The notes under the pieces were generated by a model that was not told where the DNA came from, searched no databases, and saw only the letters and a program-made list of their open reading frames with translations. Below are positions 46,558-55,874 of a stretch of 64,000 bases of DNA, one piece after another. The stretch covers positions 17,535 through 81,534 of the forward strand of contig NZ_JXKM01000013.1 of NCBI RefSeq assembly GCF_001885905.1, read 5' to 3'. Numbering within the stretch: position 1 is the first letter of the stretch; every line of letters starts with the position of its first letter. The position numbers were made by a program, and so were the translations under genes. The DNA is from Enterococcus devriesei (lineage in GTDB: Bacteria; Bacillota; Bacilli; Lactobacillales; Enterococcaceae).

Positions 46558-46795
46558 TGTTATAGTGAAAGAACACGAAAGATATTTTTATGCGACACTT
46601 TAACTCATTTTGATGAAATTTAATCAAACTGGCGTAACTAAAGGGTTACAAGGATGTATTAGAAGGATTTGGGAATACATCGTTTAAACGAGAAATAGTT
46701 AATTTTTAGTAATAGTCAACACCCTCAACTTTAGAATAATAAATATTGATTAGTTAGATAGCCCCCTCTTAATCGAGGGGGCTATCGTTCATTTT
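46558..46795 (+). ncRNA. Candidate small RNA gene (promoter and terminator, no credible ORF)
   Basis: A TGT-TATAGT extended -10 (46558-46566) is followed by about 190 nt with no ribosome-binding site, then a 12-bp perfect hairpin terminator (46757-46786). The only open frame with an ATG of note is 24 codons (46613-46687, KFNQTGVTKGLQGCIRRIWE) without a ribosome-binding site. It is either a small RNA or a remnant. Confidence 0.35.
46756..46795 (+). terminator. Strong hairpin, first of two in tandem
   Basis: GATAGCCCCCTC and GAGGGGGCTATC pair perfectly around TTAATC, followed by a T-rich stretch (CGTTCATTTT). Confidence 0.75.
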
Positions 46796-46796
46796 A

Positions 46797-46841
46797 AAAG
46801 CTTTTGATCACTTAAGTAAAGTCGATCAAAAGCTTTTTTTT
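46797..46841. terminator. Strong hairpin, second of two in tandem
   Basis: AAAAGCTTTTGATC and GATCAAAAGCTTTT form a 14-bp stem with T8. It insulates the pilus operon from upstream transcription. Confidence 0.9.
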
Positions 46842-47334
46842 GTTGCTATGTCAACCTTAAAGGCCATTATTTTTTTGTGTTGCTGAAAAAAAATGGGAAA
46901 AGTCCAGGATACAGAAAAACAATTTTCTATGCCTCAAAAGAGGATAAGGCCGCTTTTCATCCATTTTTTCTCACGATTAAAATCAATTAATAGTGCCGCG
47001 TTTTATTTTTTTGAAAAATAAGATTATAAGTCCTGATTGTCATAACACAAAGAATCGAAAAAAATGAAGAAAGACCAGCCTAAAAGCTTATTTAAATTAC
47101 AAAATCAGAAACAACGTAACTGGCTGATGTTATTATTAAGCTAATTTGATATCGCTAAATATAGTTGATAGGATTAAATTAATGAAATAGTCTGATTTTT
47201 TAATGTTATTTTTTGGAGTGTTTCTAAGTTGTTGTAAATAAATTAGAAGGGGCGAGGGGAGAAAAAAACTTAGGGGGAGACAATTTTTTTAACCAGTGTC
47301 GTCATTATTTTTTTGTAGGAAGGAGATGAGGTTG
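46842..47334. other. AT-rich leader region upstream of the pilus operon
   Basis: About 490 bp without a real gene. A 26-codon frame at 47064 (KKDQPKSLFKLQNQKQRNWL and six more residues) lacks a ribosome-binding site. Near the end lie three G runs (GGGG, GGGG, GGGGG within 47250-47278) in a purine-rich strip. No regulator gene like ebpR is present, and no promoter stands out clearly. Confidence 0.5.
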
Positions 47335-50300
47335 ATGATGCATAAAGGAAGGCGAATCTTTAGTGGTCTGCTATTGATTGGTATGTTGATTAGTTTATTT
47401 CCGTTGAAAAATGCGGCTAGAGCGGAAGATGCACCGGCGAAAGACGATATCTTAGTTACGAATGTACAAATAACAAATCAGTTGGGGGAGACTATTGCTG
47501 ATCAAGGGGAGATCGCTACAGATGAACTGTTGACACTCGATCTGTCTTGGGAAATGGCTCAATCGAAGCTGATTGAAGAGGGAGAAAGCTTCGTAATCCC
47601 GCTACCACAAGCGCTGAATTATCTGGAAGCAAATGGTTCTTTGCCTGACGGAATGGGAAATTATCAATTAAGCGGTAACCAGCTTCAATTGACATTTACC
47701 CAGAATTATCAAATGGAACCAGATGATAGGTTGCCAGATTATGGTTCGGTCAAGCAGTATCAAGGTACTTTGAAGCTACAAGCACAAGCAACTGAAACAG
47801 AAGAAAAGACACTTGCATTAGATTTTGGTAATCAAATTCTTCAACATGTGACAATTAAAAGTGAAGCGAAAAATAAAGAGCAGATCCCTATAGAAGAAGG
47901 GAACCAATCAAATGAAAATAGAACTGATTTGAATGATCCACACGATTTGAATGAGCGCAATGTTTGGGTGATTCGCAGTATGAAGGTCTTAAACGAAGCG
48001 GGAGAACCTTTCACTGAGGAACAACCGCCAACACGAAACGACAATATTCAAATCGATTTTACTTGGGCATTGAAAGATGATGTTGATATAGCTGATGGGG
48101 ATTACTATACGTATCAATTACCTAATTATTTTGCGGTTCATAATGCTTTAATCGATGAAGAACTAGAAAATAGCACACCTGGGGGGGATTCATTAGGAAC
48201 TTTTGATTTGAGTACAACTGGGGTATTAACGATCAAGTTCAATGGAAAAGCCTCCGGTTTAAGTAACCGCGAGGGCACCATCGAGCTTTTTACTCAATTG
48301 GATATTAGCGAGGAAATCATCCAAATAGTGACGGAAGAAGAGATCAATGAAGATGGTAGTACTAGTGGAAAGGTAGAAGTATCGGTTGCAAAGGCTAAAA
48401 TAACGAAAGTAGGAACAATAGACACAGAGAATAATAATAATGTGATTAATTGGGAAATTATTATCAACGAGAATAGCCTTAAGCTTGCAAATGTCAAAGT
48501 GACGGATGCTTTAGGGCATGGCCAACGATTTTTAACAACTGGTTGTGAGATTCCAGATGGAAAAGGCGGTTGGGTCACAGCGCCGGCTGGCTTTTACCAA
48601 TGTATTCATAACCATGAAAATGGGGACTTTGTATTAAATTTTCCTGATTTAGAAAAAAATAATAAAAAACTAGATCATCCTGTTAAATTTATTGTTCGTT
48701 CTAAGATCACCGATGTTACTACAGTAAGTTCGTATTCAAACTCGGCTGTTATAGAAGGGACTAATTTTGATTTTAGTCGGGCTGATGCCAGTGTGGATAG
48801 AGTCGATATCGATAACTATAAATTTTTAAATGATTCACAATTTGAAAAGGGCATTTTAGATTGGCGGATCAAAGCAACAATTGAACATGATGGCGGAACG
48901 ATTGTTGATCAGATGTATCCAAACACATCTTGGCCTGATGGAGCACTGCATTATTTGGCTGAAGATACATTGGTGATTGAAGATGCATTAGGTAATAAAA
49001 TCGAATCTGGTGACTGGAAATTTATACCTACTGAAGAAGTGAAGAAAAAGGGGAAAATTATTCGGTTCGGGATCAAGTTAAAAAATGCGGGAACGTACTA
49101 TTTGAGTTATCAGACGAAGACGTTTGATGTACCGCCAACGATCGGAAAAGATATCACAAATTACGCGTGGATCGAAGGCGTCCGATATAACGGAAGTCAA
49201 AAAATCGATGATGATAATCTATTAGGTGTACTTAAGTATCATGCAGGGACGGATTATACGAAACGTGAAATCACTTGGTGGACAACAATTAATAGAAATA
49301 AGATCGTCATGAAAAATGCAGAGATCACTGATCTTTATAGCCGGGTTGATGGAATAAATAATAAATCTGCGTTAAGACTAAACGCAGAAACGCTTAAAAT
49401 TTATCCTCATAATGCAAATGGACATATAGATGAAAGTCGAGAATTGGAACTGGATGAGGACTTCACCTTAGAATCAAAAGGCGATGATTATGTTGATGGT
49501 TTTGTAATCAAGTTGATAGGAGATTATGCGACCACTAGTGAGACCTTAGAGATTCGGTACAACACCCACTTTAATATGGAGAATCAGAAAACGAGTGATA
49601 ATGGATTGCAAAGTAACTATTTCGTGAATTCAGCGATCGTGAGATACAAAAATGATGCTGATGAGGATGGTTATGATTCCCATGAAACGGAAATGTGGGT
49701 AGATAATTTATTTGGTAAAAATGGATGGAAGTATGGTGCCTATGTCGCTAAGGGGGAAGAGTATAAAAACCAAAAAAGTCCTTTTGAAGGGGAGAAACCT
49801 GGTGAAAATTCTGTTTACTGGACGGTTCCATTAAATATTTGGGGACTGAAATTACCAGCAGGGACAGTCATTAAAGAGGATCTGCAAGCAGGACAGACGC
49901 GAGGTGATATACGGATTCATAAAGTAGATTTCGCACGTGAAAACTACACAGTTATCCTCAAAAATATTGGAGCTCAACTTCAGGAAAATGTTGATTTCAA
50001 AATTATCCCGAATGGTGAAGACTCTAATGATTTCGGTGTGGAGCTATTAAAAGAAATCGATGAACCTTTTGCGATCTTTATTAAAGCGAAAGCCAGCAAC
50101 GATGTCTTTCAGTATAAAAACAAAGTTGAAATGGCTGTCGAGGGCATGAATACGCTCAATTTGGAAGCACTCGTCGAGAAAAGTTCGCAAAGCGCTTGGT
50201 TGAGTAAAACAGGGACGCAAGGAATAGAAGACGATCAAGGAGCCTTCCAAGCAAATTGGGAGCTGGTATTAAACAAAGATGCACGGACCGTCAAAGACCC

Positions 50301-51513
50301 AGTCATCACCGATACGATCGTCACCAATGAGCAAACCTTCCAACAAAAAGACGGTAAAGTCAAAGTTAAAGCGTATAAAGCAATCAAAAAAAATTTAGGG
50401 AACTTTGAAAAAGGGGAAGAAGTCGATCTAACCAAAGATGGGTGCTCGGTCGATTTAGAAAACGATATGGTGAATGGAACCCAAACGTTGAAAGTTTCGC
50501 TAGGAGCCAGCATCGACGGACCTTATATCATCGAGTATTTTACAAATATCGATCCGGCACTACGAAATGGTACTCAAATCAGGAATGCAGCTAAATTGTT
50601 AGGCTTAGATCAAGTCATTAGCGAGACAACTAAAACAATCGAAGTAAAATCTACTCAAGGGTCAGGAACCTCAACTGGTGTGGATGGGTCTTTGAAGATC
50701 CGCAAGCTTGATGAAAAAAGAGAGCTGATCGATAAAGTTGCGGAATTTGAACTTTACCGTGTTGATGCCAGCGATAATTTACTTAAATTTCTGTCTAGTG
50801 TGAAAGTCAAAGGTGAGCGTATCGTTGAGGTCGTCGGCACCTCAGTTGATTTAGAAAAAATCGTAAATCTTCGTTATGGAAAATACGCGATCAAAGAAAT
50901 CACCTCACCTGACGGTTATGAATTAGACGGCACAACCCATCGATTTACTATCGATAACACGAATAAAGACTATATCTATGAAGCGATTAATAAAAAAATC
51001 AAACCATTTGAACTGTCAATCTTGAAACTAAGCAAAGCAGACGAAAGTAAATTAATTGATGCGAAATTCACTTTATACCCTGAAAATTCAGATCAAGCAT
51101 TGGCGACAGCCGTGACCGATAATAACGGGATTGGGAAGTTTAAAAAAAATGACGACACTTCGTATGTATTAGAGGCTGGAAAAAAATATAGAGTCAAAGA
51201 GATGGAAGCGCCAAAAGGATTCGTAAAATTCAAAGATGACTTTGTGGTTACGATCTCTCAAAAAGGGGAAGTCACGGTTAGCTATAATAATGTGGATTTA
51301 GACGCGAAAGATCTATCCGTCACGCAAGGTCAAGGAGAGGCAAACTCGCAAATTCAATTTACAGCTAGAAACGATGCGCGAATGCCATTACCGAAAACTG
51401 GCGGAGATGGTTTAGCCGCGACGATTACACTTGGACTTGCCGCGATCTTGATCGCACTGTGGTATCACTTTCCAATCAAAAAAAGGAGGGATTGGCATGA
51501 AGAAAGTCGTTAG
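47335..51513 (+). CDS. LPXTG-anchored MSCRAMM-like pilus tip adhesin
   Basis: A 1392-residue secreted protein. A signal peptide (residues about 1-30, ending NAARAED) is followed by two adhesin Ig-like domains (about 35-180 and 190-330). Then come five repeats that each open with a Trp-containing strand: NVINWEIIINEN, GILDWRIKATIE, REITWWTTINRN, NSVYWTVPLN and FQANWELVLN. Two Cna-B/SpaA-like domains precede the sorting signal LPKTG (1352-1356), membrane helix and KKRRD tail. No von Willebrand A domain was seen, unlike EbpA. AAGGAG supports the ATG at 47335. It overlaps the next gene by 17 nt. Function as tip adhesin is inferred from position and build. Confidence 0.85.
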   Translation: MMHKGRRIFSGLLLIGMLISLFPLKNAARAEDAPAKDDILVTNVQITNQLGETIADQGEIATDELLTLDLSWEMAQSKLIEEGESFVIPLPQALNYLEANGSLPDGMGNYQLSGNQLQLTFTQNYQMEPDDRLPDYGSVKQYQGTLKLQAQATETEEKTLALDFGNQILQHVTIKSEAKNKEQIPIEEGNQSNENRTDLNDPHDLNERNVWVIRSMKVLNEAGEPFTEEQPPTRNDNIQIDFTWALKDDVDIADGDYYTYQLPNYFAVHNALIDEELENSTPGGDSLGTFDLSTTGVLTIKFNGKASGLSNREGTIELFTQLDISEEIIQIVTEEEINEDGSTSGKVEVSVAKAKITKVGTIDTENNNNVINWEIIINENSLKLANVKVTDALGHGQRFLTTGCEIPDGKGGWVTAPAGFYQCIHNHENGDFVLNFPDLEKNNKKLDHPVKFIVRSKITDVTTVSSYSNSAVIEGTNFDFSRADASVDRVDIDNYKFLNDSQFEKGILDWRIKATIEHDGGTIVDQMYPNTSWPDGALHYLAEDTLVIEDALGNKIESGDWKFIPTEEVKKKGKIIRFGIKLKNAGTYYLSYQTKTFDVPPTIGKDITNYAWIEGVRYNGSQKIDDDNLLGVLKYHAGTDYTKREITWWTTINRNKIVMKNAEITDLYSRVDGINNKSALRLNAETLKIYPHNANGHIDESRELELDEDFTLESKGDDYVDGFVIKLIGDYATTSETLEIRYNTHFNMENQKTSDNGLQSNYFVNSAIVRYKNDADEDGYDSHETEMWVDNLFGKNGWKYGAYVAKGEEYKNQKSPFEGEKPGENSVYWTVPLNIWGLKLPAGTVIKEDLQAGQTRGDIRIHKVDFARENYTVILKNIGAQLQENVDFKIIPNGEDSNDFGVELLKEIDEPFAIFIKAKASNDVFQYKNKVEMAVEGMNTLNLEALVEKSSQSAWLSKTGTQGIEDDQGAFQANWELVLNKDARTVKDPVITDTIVTNEQTFQQKDGKVKVKAYKAIKKNLGNFEKGEEVDLTKDGCSVDLENDMVNGTQTLKVSLGASIDGPYIIEYFTNIDPALRNGTQIRNAAKLLGLDQVISETTKTIEVKSTQGSGTSTGVDGSLKIRKLDEKRELIDKVAEFELYRVDASDNLLKFLSSVKVKGERIVEVVGTSVDLEKIVNLRYGKYAIKEITSPDGYELDGTTHRFTIDNTNKDYIYEAINKKIKPFELSILKLSKADESKLIDAKFTLYPENSDQALATAVTDNNGIGKFKKNDDTSYVLEAGKKYRVKEMEAPKGFVKFKDDFVVTISQKGEVTVSYNNVDLDAKDLSVTQGQGEANSQIQFTARNDARMPLPKTGGDGLAATITLGLAAILIALWYHFPIKKRRDWHEESR

Positions 51514-52999
51514 GTTGGTAATGCTTTTGACAATCATCCTTCCGCTCCTTTGGGTAAAGCCAGACCAAGTACAGGCGGAAACAGAAACGGTCGCTGTTAC
51601 GCTTCATAAGCTTGTTTTCCCTGAAAATGGGATGCCGCAAGAAAGTGAGAATACCGGTGAGGAACGGCTGAAAGAATATCCCGGATTGAATGGGGTGACC
51701 TTTGATGTTTATGATGTGACAAAGGATTTTTATCAAGCGTTGGCCGAGTCACAAACAAAAGATTTAAAAGAAATCCAACGGCAATTACAAGGAATGGATT
51801 TGTCGAAACGACAGTTTGTAGCACAGCACACGACCGCAACAGTTAATGGAGAAGATGGTATCGCTAAGTTTGACTTGTCGAAACTAACGGGTGATGGGGA
51901 AAATGCCGTCTATTTATTCCGAGAGAGCGCCGCGCCAAGTGATGTAAAAAGCAAGGCGGCTGATATGGTGCTGGCTTTACCGCTAGTTGATGAAAAAGGA
52001 GCGGCATTAACAGAACCGATCCACTTATATCCGAAAAATGAAATCGTTCAGCAGCCCTTTGAAAAAAGGATTGTTGACACGAAGGACAGTTATCAGCTGG
52101 GAGATCAAATCAACTACCATTTAACAACTAAACTACCGTCAAGTTTGTCGATGTACAACAAATATTTGATCTCGGATCATGCGGACAATAGTCTGCTGTT
52201 GGACCCGCAATCGATCAAAGTGGAGATCGGTGGAAATATTTTTTCCGGGTATCAATTGCAAGCGACCCAGAATAGTTTCAAATTGAATTTTGATTTGGAG
52301 CAGTTGAAGCCTCACGCCGGAAAAACCGTATCGGTCAAATATACGATGACCCTAGATAGCCAAGAACGAGTGGATGTAGATATCATCAACACAGCCGAAC
52401 TGGAAACAAATTTTGACAAGATTACTCGGAAAAAAACAGTCAAAACTGGTGGGAAAAAGTTTGTTAAAGTAGACGTCGCAAAAAGGGACGCTACTCTAGC
52501 TGGTGCAGAATTTTTAGTGAAAAATCAACAAGATGAATATCTGCAAATGAGTGGAAAAACCTATCATTGGACTAAAGATAAAGGAAATGGCGCACTGGTT
52601 AAGTTGATTTCAAGCAATGAAGGAGTTTTTGAAATCAAAGGATTGCGTTATGGAAAATATCGACTGGAGGAAATCAAAGCACCACTCGGATATGTTTTAA
52701 GTAAAAGTGATATTTCATTTGAAGTCTCAGAAAATAGCTACACCTTTTCTGATGGTATCCTGCCAGTCGTTAATCAAAGAGACACCGTAGAGACCAAAGG
52801 ATCGGGACAGAGAACAGGAAGTCAACGTGTTAACACAGCATTGCCACAAACGAAGCAGCCGTCTGCTTCATCAAGTACACGCTCGCAATTGCCTAAGACG
52901 AATATGTTGAAAAATTTGAGCATGATCATTGCAGGCTGCTTAATATTGATTCTAATCGTCTCAATAATCGTTACTCGACGTAAAAAATTGAAAGGGTGA
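51497..52999 (+). CDS. LPXTG pilin subunit (minor/basal, EbpB-like), sorting signal LPKTN
   Basis: A 500-residue pilin. The signal peptide is about residues 1-28 (ending DQVQA). The pilin motif is HLYPKNEI, with Lys180 the probable polymerisation lysine. Isopeptide-forming Ig-like domains follow, with an E-box-like YRLEEIKAPLGY. A Ser/Thr/Gln-rich stretch leads to the sorting signal LPKTN (465-469), a membrane helix and the tail RRKKLKG. The fifth residue is Asn, not Gly. An earlier LPQTK is probably not the signal. AAAGGAGGG precedes the ATG inside the adhesin gene. Presence of a pilin lysine suggests it can also enter the shaft. Confidence 0.85.
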   Translation: MKKVVRLVMLLTIILPLLWVKPDQVQAETETVAVTLHKLVFPENGMPQESENTGEERLKEYPGLNGVTFDVYDVTKDFYQALAESQTKDLKEIQRQLQGMDLSKRQFVAQHTTATVNGEDGIAKFDLSKLTGDGENAVYLFRESAAPSDVKSKAADMVLALPLVDEKGAALTEPIHLYPKNEIVQQPFEKRIVDTKDSYQLGDQINYHLTTKLPSSLSMYNKYLISDHADNSLLLDPQSIKVEIGGNIFSGYQLQATQNSFKLNFDLEQLKPHAGKTVSVKYTMTLDSQERVDVDIINTAELETNFDKITRKKTVKTGGKKFVKVDVAKRDATLAGAEFLVKNQQDEYLQMSGKTYHWTKDKGNGALVKLISSNEGVFEIKGLRYGKYRLEEIKAPLGYVLSKSDISFEVSENSYTFSDGILPVVNQRDTVETKGSGQRTGSQRVNTALPQTKQPSASSSTRSQLPKTNMLKNLSMIIAGCLILILIVSIIVTRRKKLKG

Positions 53000-53004
53000 A
53001 AAAA

Positions 53005-54879
53005 ATGCAAATTAGAAAAAGTTTTGGACGCATAATCCTGTTATGCACGTTGTTAGTTCCACTATTTTTAAGTGGGCAGGCCCCAATCGTTGAAGCGTTG
53101 GAGGAAACGCAGAATGTCGTGCTGCATAATCTCAAATTCGACCAATTACCAGCAGAAGAGCAAAATACTGGGGATCTGATGTCGAACTTTCAAGGCGATC
53201 CTTTGCCGGGCTCGGTTTATACTGCTTATGATGTGACGGACACTTATTGGAAAGCTTATAATGCTGAATCAGGAGCACATGATAAAAAAGAAGCTGCTGG
53301 GATTACAGCAGCTGAAAAAGCGGATATATCAACTGCAACGAACTTTGTTTTCCCTGAAACGGATCAAAATGGGCTAGCTAAAGTAGATCTCCCAATAAAA
53401 TCAGGTGATGACAACGCTATTTATCTGATCAAACAAACAGACTTTCCAGAAGGCGTCATACAGGCAAAATCGAAACCATTTGTACTTGGCTTGCCGTCAC
53501 ACAAAGATGATGGAACGTTGAGAGGCGAAGTCCATGTCTATCCTAAGAATGAATATGCGACTAATGATTTAATCTTTAGAAAGTATGGTGTCGATGAAAA
53601 AGGGGATACATCTGTGCTTAAAGATGCGCTGTTCATTTTGAAAAAGGAAGGCGGCAACTATTTTAATTCTGGAACGAATCAATTTGACATAGTAGATGAA
53701 AAAAATGCTACTAAAATTCCTTCCGATGCGAAGGGAGATGTCAAACTTACGGGGTTGATATTGGCTTCAGGAACCTATGAGTTTTATGAAGTTGAAAGCT
53801 CAGTGGCAACCGGAGAAAAACAAACCGGTCCTAAAGAAGACGAACTATTTCACTTCATTAAAAATCCAGCCGTTATAGTCACTGTCTCTGAGGAAGGTGT
53901 GGTAACTAAGTATGAGTATTATGATCAAAACTCGAACTTACAATCTATTACACCACCGGTAAGTGAAGATAATATTGCCAAAGCCTACAACTTTAAAGTT
54001 CCAGAAATTAAAAAGACAGTTGATGATGAAAAAGTTGAACAAGGACAGATCGTCAGTTACACGATCTCCCAAAAAATTCCAGCAGATATCACGGATTATA
54101 CGATGTACAATCTCATTGATACGTATGATAAGCGTTTAGAGCTTTGCTGCAGCGAAGCGGATATCAAAGGAAGTATCAAGATCGATGGCCAGCCAGTGGT
54201 CCTAGCCCCAACGTATTCGACAGGTGCAAATACATTTACATTGGCATTTAATCCAAGTGACCTGGCTAAGTACGCGAAAAAAACATTAACTTTTGTGGCG
54301 ACCATGAGGGTGAAGACGGGAACCGATTTAAGCTTCATGGATAACGATGTTACCTTCGAAAATAATTTCCGAGATGAGACGGACAAGAAGCAAATCATTA
54401 CTTACGGGAAAAAATTTGTGAAAGTTGATAATAAAACCGACAAACAATTAGCAGGCGCTGAATTTGTGATCAAACAAGGGGCTAGGTTCTTGCAGTTGAT
54501 TAATAACAACGGTGAAAAAATAACTTCTATTACCGGAGATGATTGTGATTACACCGTGAAGTGGGTAGCGAATGAGACGGATGCAACGAAACTGATCTCT
54601 AACAGTGAAGGACGGTTCGGGATTTATGGACTGGATTCTAATGTGGCGAATTATTATACCTTAGTTGAAACCAAATCACCTGATGGGTATGTAGGTTCAG
54701 CAGAGCTGAAATTTACCGCGGATGATTGCACATCACCGATATTGAAAGTTGGGAATAAGGCAAAAGGTATTCTGCCGATGACCGGGGGTATGGGTACGAT
54801 TGGCTTACTCGTTGTAGGATTAGTTGGGCTTGCGGCTGGTATTGGCTACTTTAGAAAACGCAAGGTGATGGAGTCATAG
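53005..54879 (+). CDS. Major pilin backbone (EbpC-like), LPMTG
   Basis: A 624-residue pilin close in length and plan to enterococcal EbpC. The signal peptide ends near residue 32 (PIVEA). The pilin motif is VHVYPKNEY (Lys181). Further isopeptide domains include AKAYNFKVPEIKKTVDDEKV, GKKFVKVDNKTDKQLAGAEF and the E-box YTLVETKSPDGYVG. The sorting signal is LPMTG (590-594), followed by a membrane helix and RKRKVMES. Cys residues (LELCCSEA, DDCDYT) are unusual for a pilin. The ATG at 53005 (AAAGGG upstream) lies 6 nt behind the previous stop. Confidence 0.87.
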   Translation: MQIRKSFGRIILLCTLLVPLFLSGQAPIVEALEETQNVVLHNLKFDQLPAEEQNTGDLMSNFQGDPLPGSVYTAYDVTDTYWKAYNAESGAHDKKEAAGITAAEKADISTATNFVFPETDQNGLAKVDLPIKSGDDNAIYLIKQTDFPEGVIQAKSKPFVLGLPSHKDDGTLRGEVHVYPKNEYATNDLIFRKYGVDEKGDTSVLKDALFILKKEGGNYFNSGTNQFDIVDEKNATKIPSDAKGDVKLTGLILASGTYEFYEVESSVATGEKQTGPKEDELFHFIKNPAVIVTVSEEGVVTKYEYYDQNSNLQSITPPVSEDNIAKAYNFKVPEIKKTVDDEKVEQGQIVSYTISQKIPADITDYTMYNLIDTYDKRLELCCSEADIKGSIKIDGQPVVLAPTYSTGANTFTLAFNPSDLAKYAKKTLTFVATMRVKTGTDLSFMDNDVTFENNFRDETDKKQIITYGKKFVKVDNKTDKQLAGAEFVIKQGARFLQLINNNGEKITSITGDDCDYTVKWVANETDATKLISNSEGRFGIYGLDSNVANYYTLVETKSPDGYVGSAELKFTADDCTSPILKVGNKAKGILPMTGGMGTIGLLVVGLVGLAAGIGYFRKRKVMES

Positions 54880-54892
54880 AGACTTACTTACG

Positions 54893-54924
54893 GGAAAAGG
54901 GCTGTTGCAGCACTTTTCTCTTTT
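54893..54924 (+). terminator. Weak hairpin between the major pilin and sortase genes (possible attenuator)
   Basis: GAAAAG-G-GCTG and CAGC-A-CTTTTC pair around TTG, with one mismatch, then TCTTTTA. It may limit sortase expression relative to the pilins. Confidence 0.5.
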
Positions 54925-54953
54925 ACTAGATTGATTGAGAAGGGGGAAATCAG

Positions 54954-55796
54954 ATGAAAAAGAAACCGCGATTCATTTTGGATATTGTGATGTTTTGTGT
55001 CTTGATTGGCGGCACAATCGCGGTACTCTACCCCTTCGTCAGTGATGTTGTGATGAATTTTTGGGATCAGCAAGTAATTAACTATTATCAAAAAAAAGCC
55101 AATGAGGAAAATCAGGAAGCGCTGGAAAAGGAGCAGCTTCGTCTGGAGCAGGAGAATCAACGGATCGCTAAAGAAGCGCGGCCCGGAGCCGACCCATTTT
55201 CCCAAAAGAAACCCGCTGCCGAGCAACCGACAAAAGATTATTTTGAAACGCATACGATCGCGATTTTGCGAATTCCCAAAATCCATGTGGAATTGCCTAT
55301 TTTTGATGAGACCAATGAAGCTTTCTTGAAACGAGGAACCGCATTATTGGAAGGAACTTCTTACCCTAATGGCGGAGCAAGTACCCATACAGTCATTACC
55401 GGACACCGGGGGTTAATGGAGGCGAAGCTCTTCAATGACTTGCCTAAATTAAAAAAAAAGAACCAATTTTATATCGAAATCAATCGCCGGACACTAGCCT
55501 ATCAAGTCGACCAGATTGAAACGATCGAACCGACGGAAATTGAAGCCTTAGATATTATTAAAGGTAAGGATTACGTCACACTATTGACCTGTACGCCTTA
55601 TGGGATCAACAGTCATCGCCTTTTAGTTCGGGGCCGACGGATTCCTTTCAAAGCCGAAATGAAAAAAGAGATACACAAAGCCAATCAGAATAAAAAGGTC
55701 TTCAACGTAGCGATTATTATAGGAAGTATTTTATTGCTTCTGTTAATTGGTAAACTCATCAAAAATAAATTTAAAAAGCGATCGATTCAAAATTAA
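54954..55796 (+). CDS. srtC: Class C pilus sortase
   Basis: A 280-residue transpeptidase that links pilins by Lys-Thr bonds. An N-terminal membrane helix (about residues 10-32) is followed by a coiled linker. The lid motif DPF (Asp80-Pro81-Phe82), characteristic of class C, comes next. The catalytic triad is His151 (VITGHRG), Cys213 (TLLTCTPYG) and Arg222 (NSHRLLVRG). A second membrane helix lies near the C-terminus (VAIIIGSILLLLLIGKLI). AGAAGGGGG precedes the ATG. It is the only sortase in the cluster; the housekeeping sortase A is not in this window. Confidence 0.93.
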   Translation: MKKKPRFILDIVMFCVLIGGTIAVLYPFVSDVVMNFWDQQVINYYQKKANEENQEALEKEQLRLEQENQRIAKEARPGADPFSQKKPAAEQPTKDYFETHTIAILRIPKIHVELPIFDETNEAFLKRGTALLEGTSYPNGGASTHTVITGHRGLMEAKLFNDLPKLKKKNQFYIEINRRTLAYQVDQIETIEPTEIEALDIIKGKDYVTLLTCTPYGINSHRLLVRGRRIPFKAEMKKEIHKANQNKKVFNVAIIIGSILLLLLIGKLIKNKFKKRSIQN

Positions 55797-55821
55797 TCGA
55801 AGGATAAGTTGAGAACAAAAT

Positions 55822-55852
55822 AAAGACCGATCACATGCGGATCGGTCTTTTC
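55822..55852. terminator. Terminator between convergent srtC and DJ-1 genes
   Basis: AAAGACCGATC and GATCGGTCTTT pair perfectly around an ACATGCG loop region. Confidence 0.9.
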
Positions 55853-55874
55853 TGAGTTTATTAAGTCGAGTAGT

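Noticed and set aside
46613..46687. 24-codon frame that superficially recalls a short signalling peptide with one Cys
   Set aside because: No ribosome-binding site, no processing or export gene nearby, and no recognisable peptide family.
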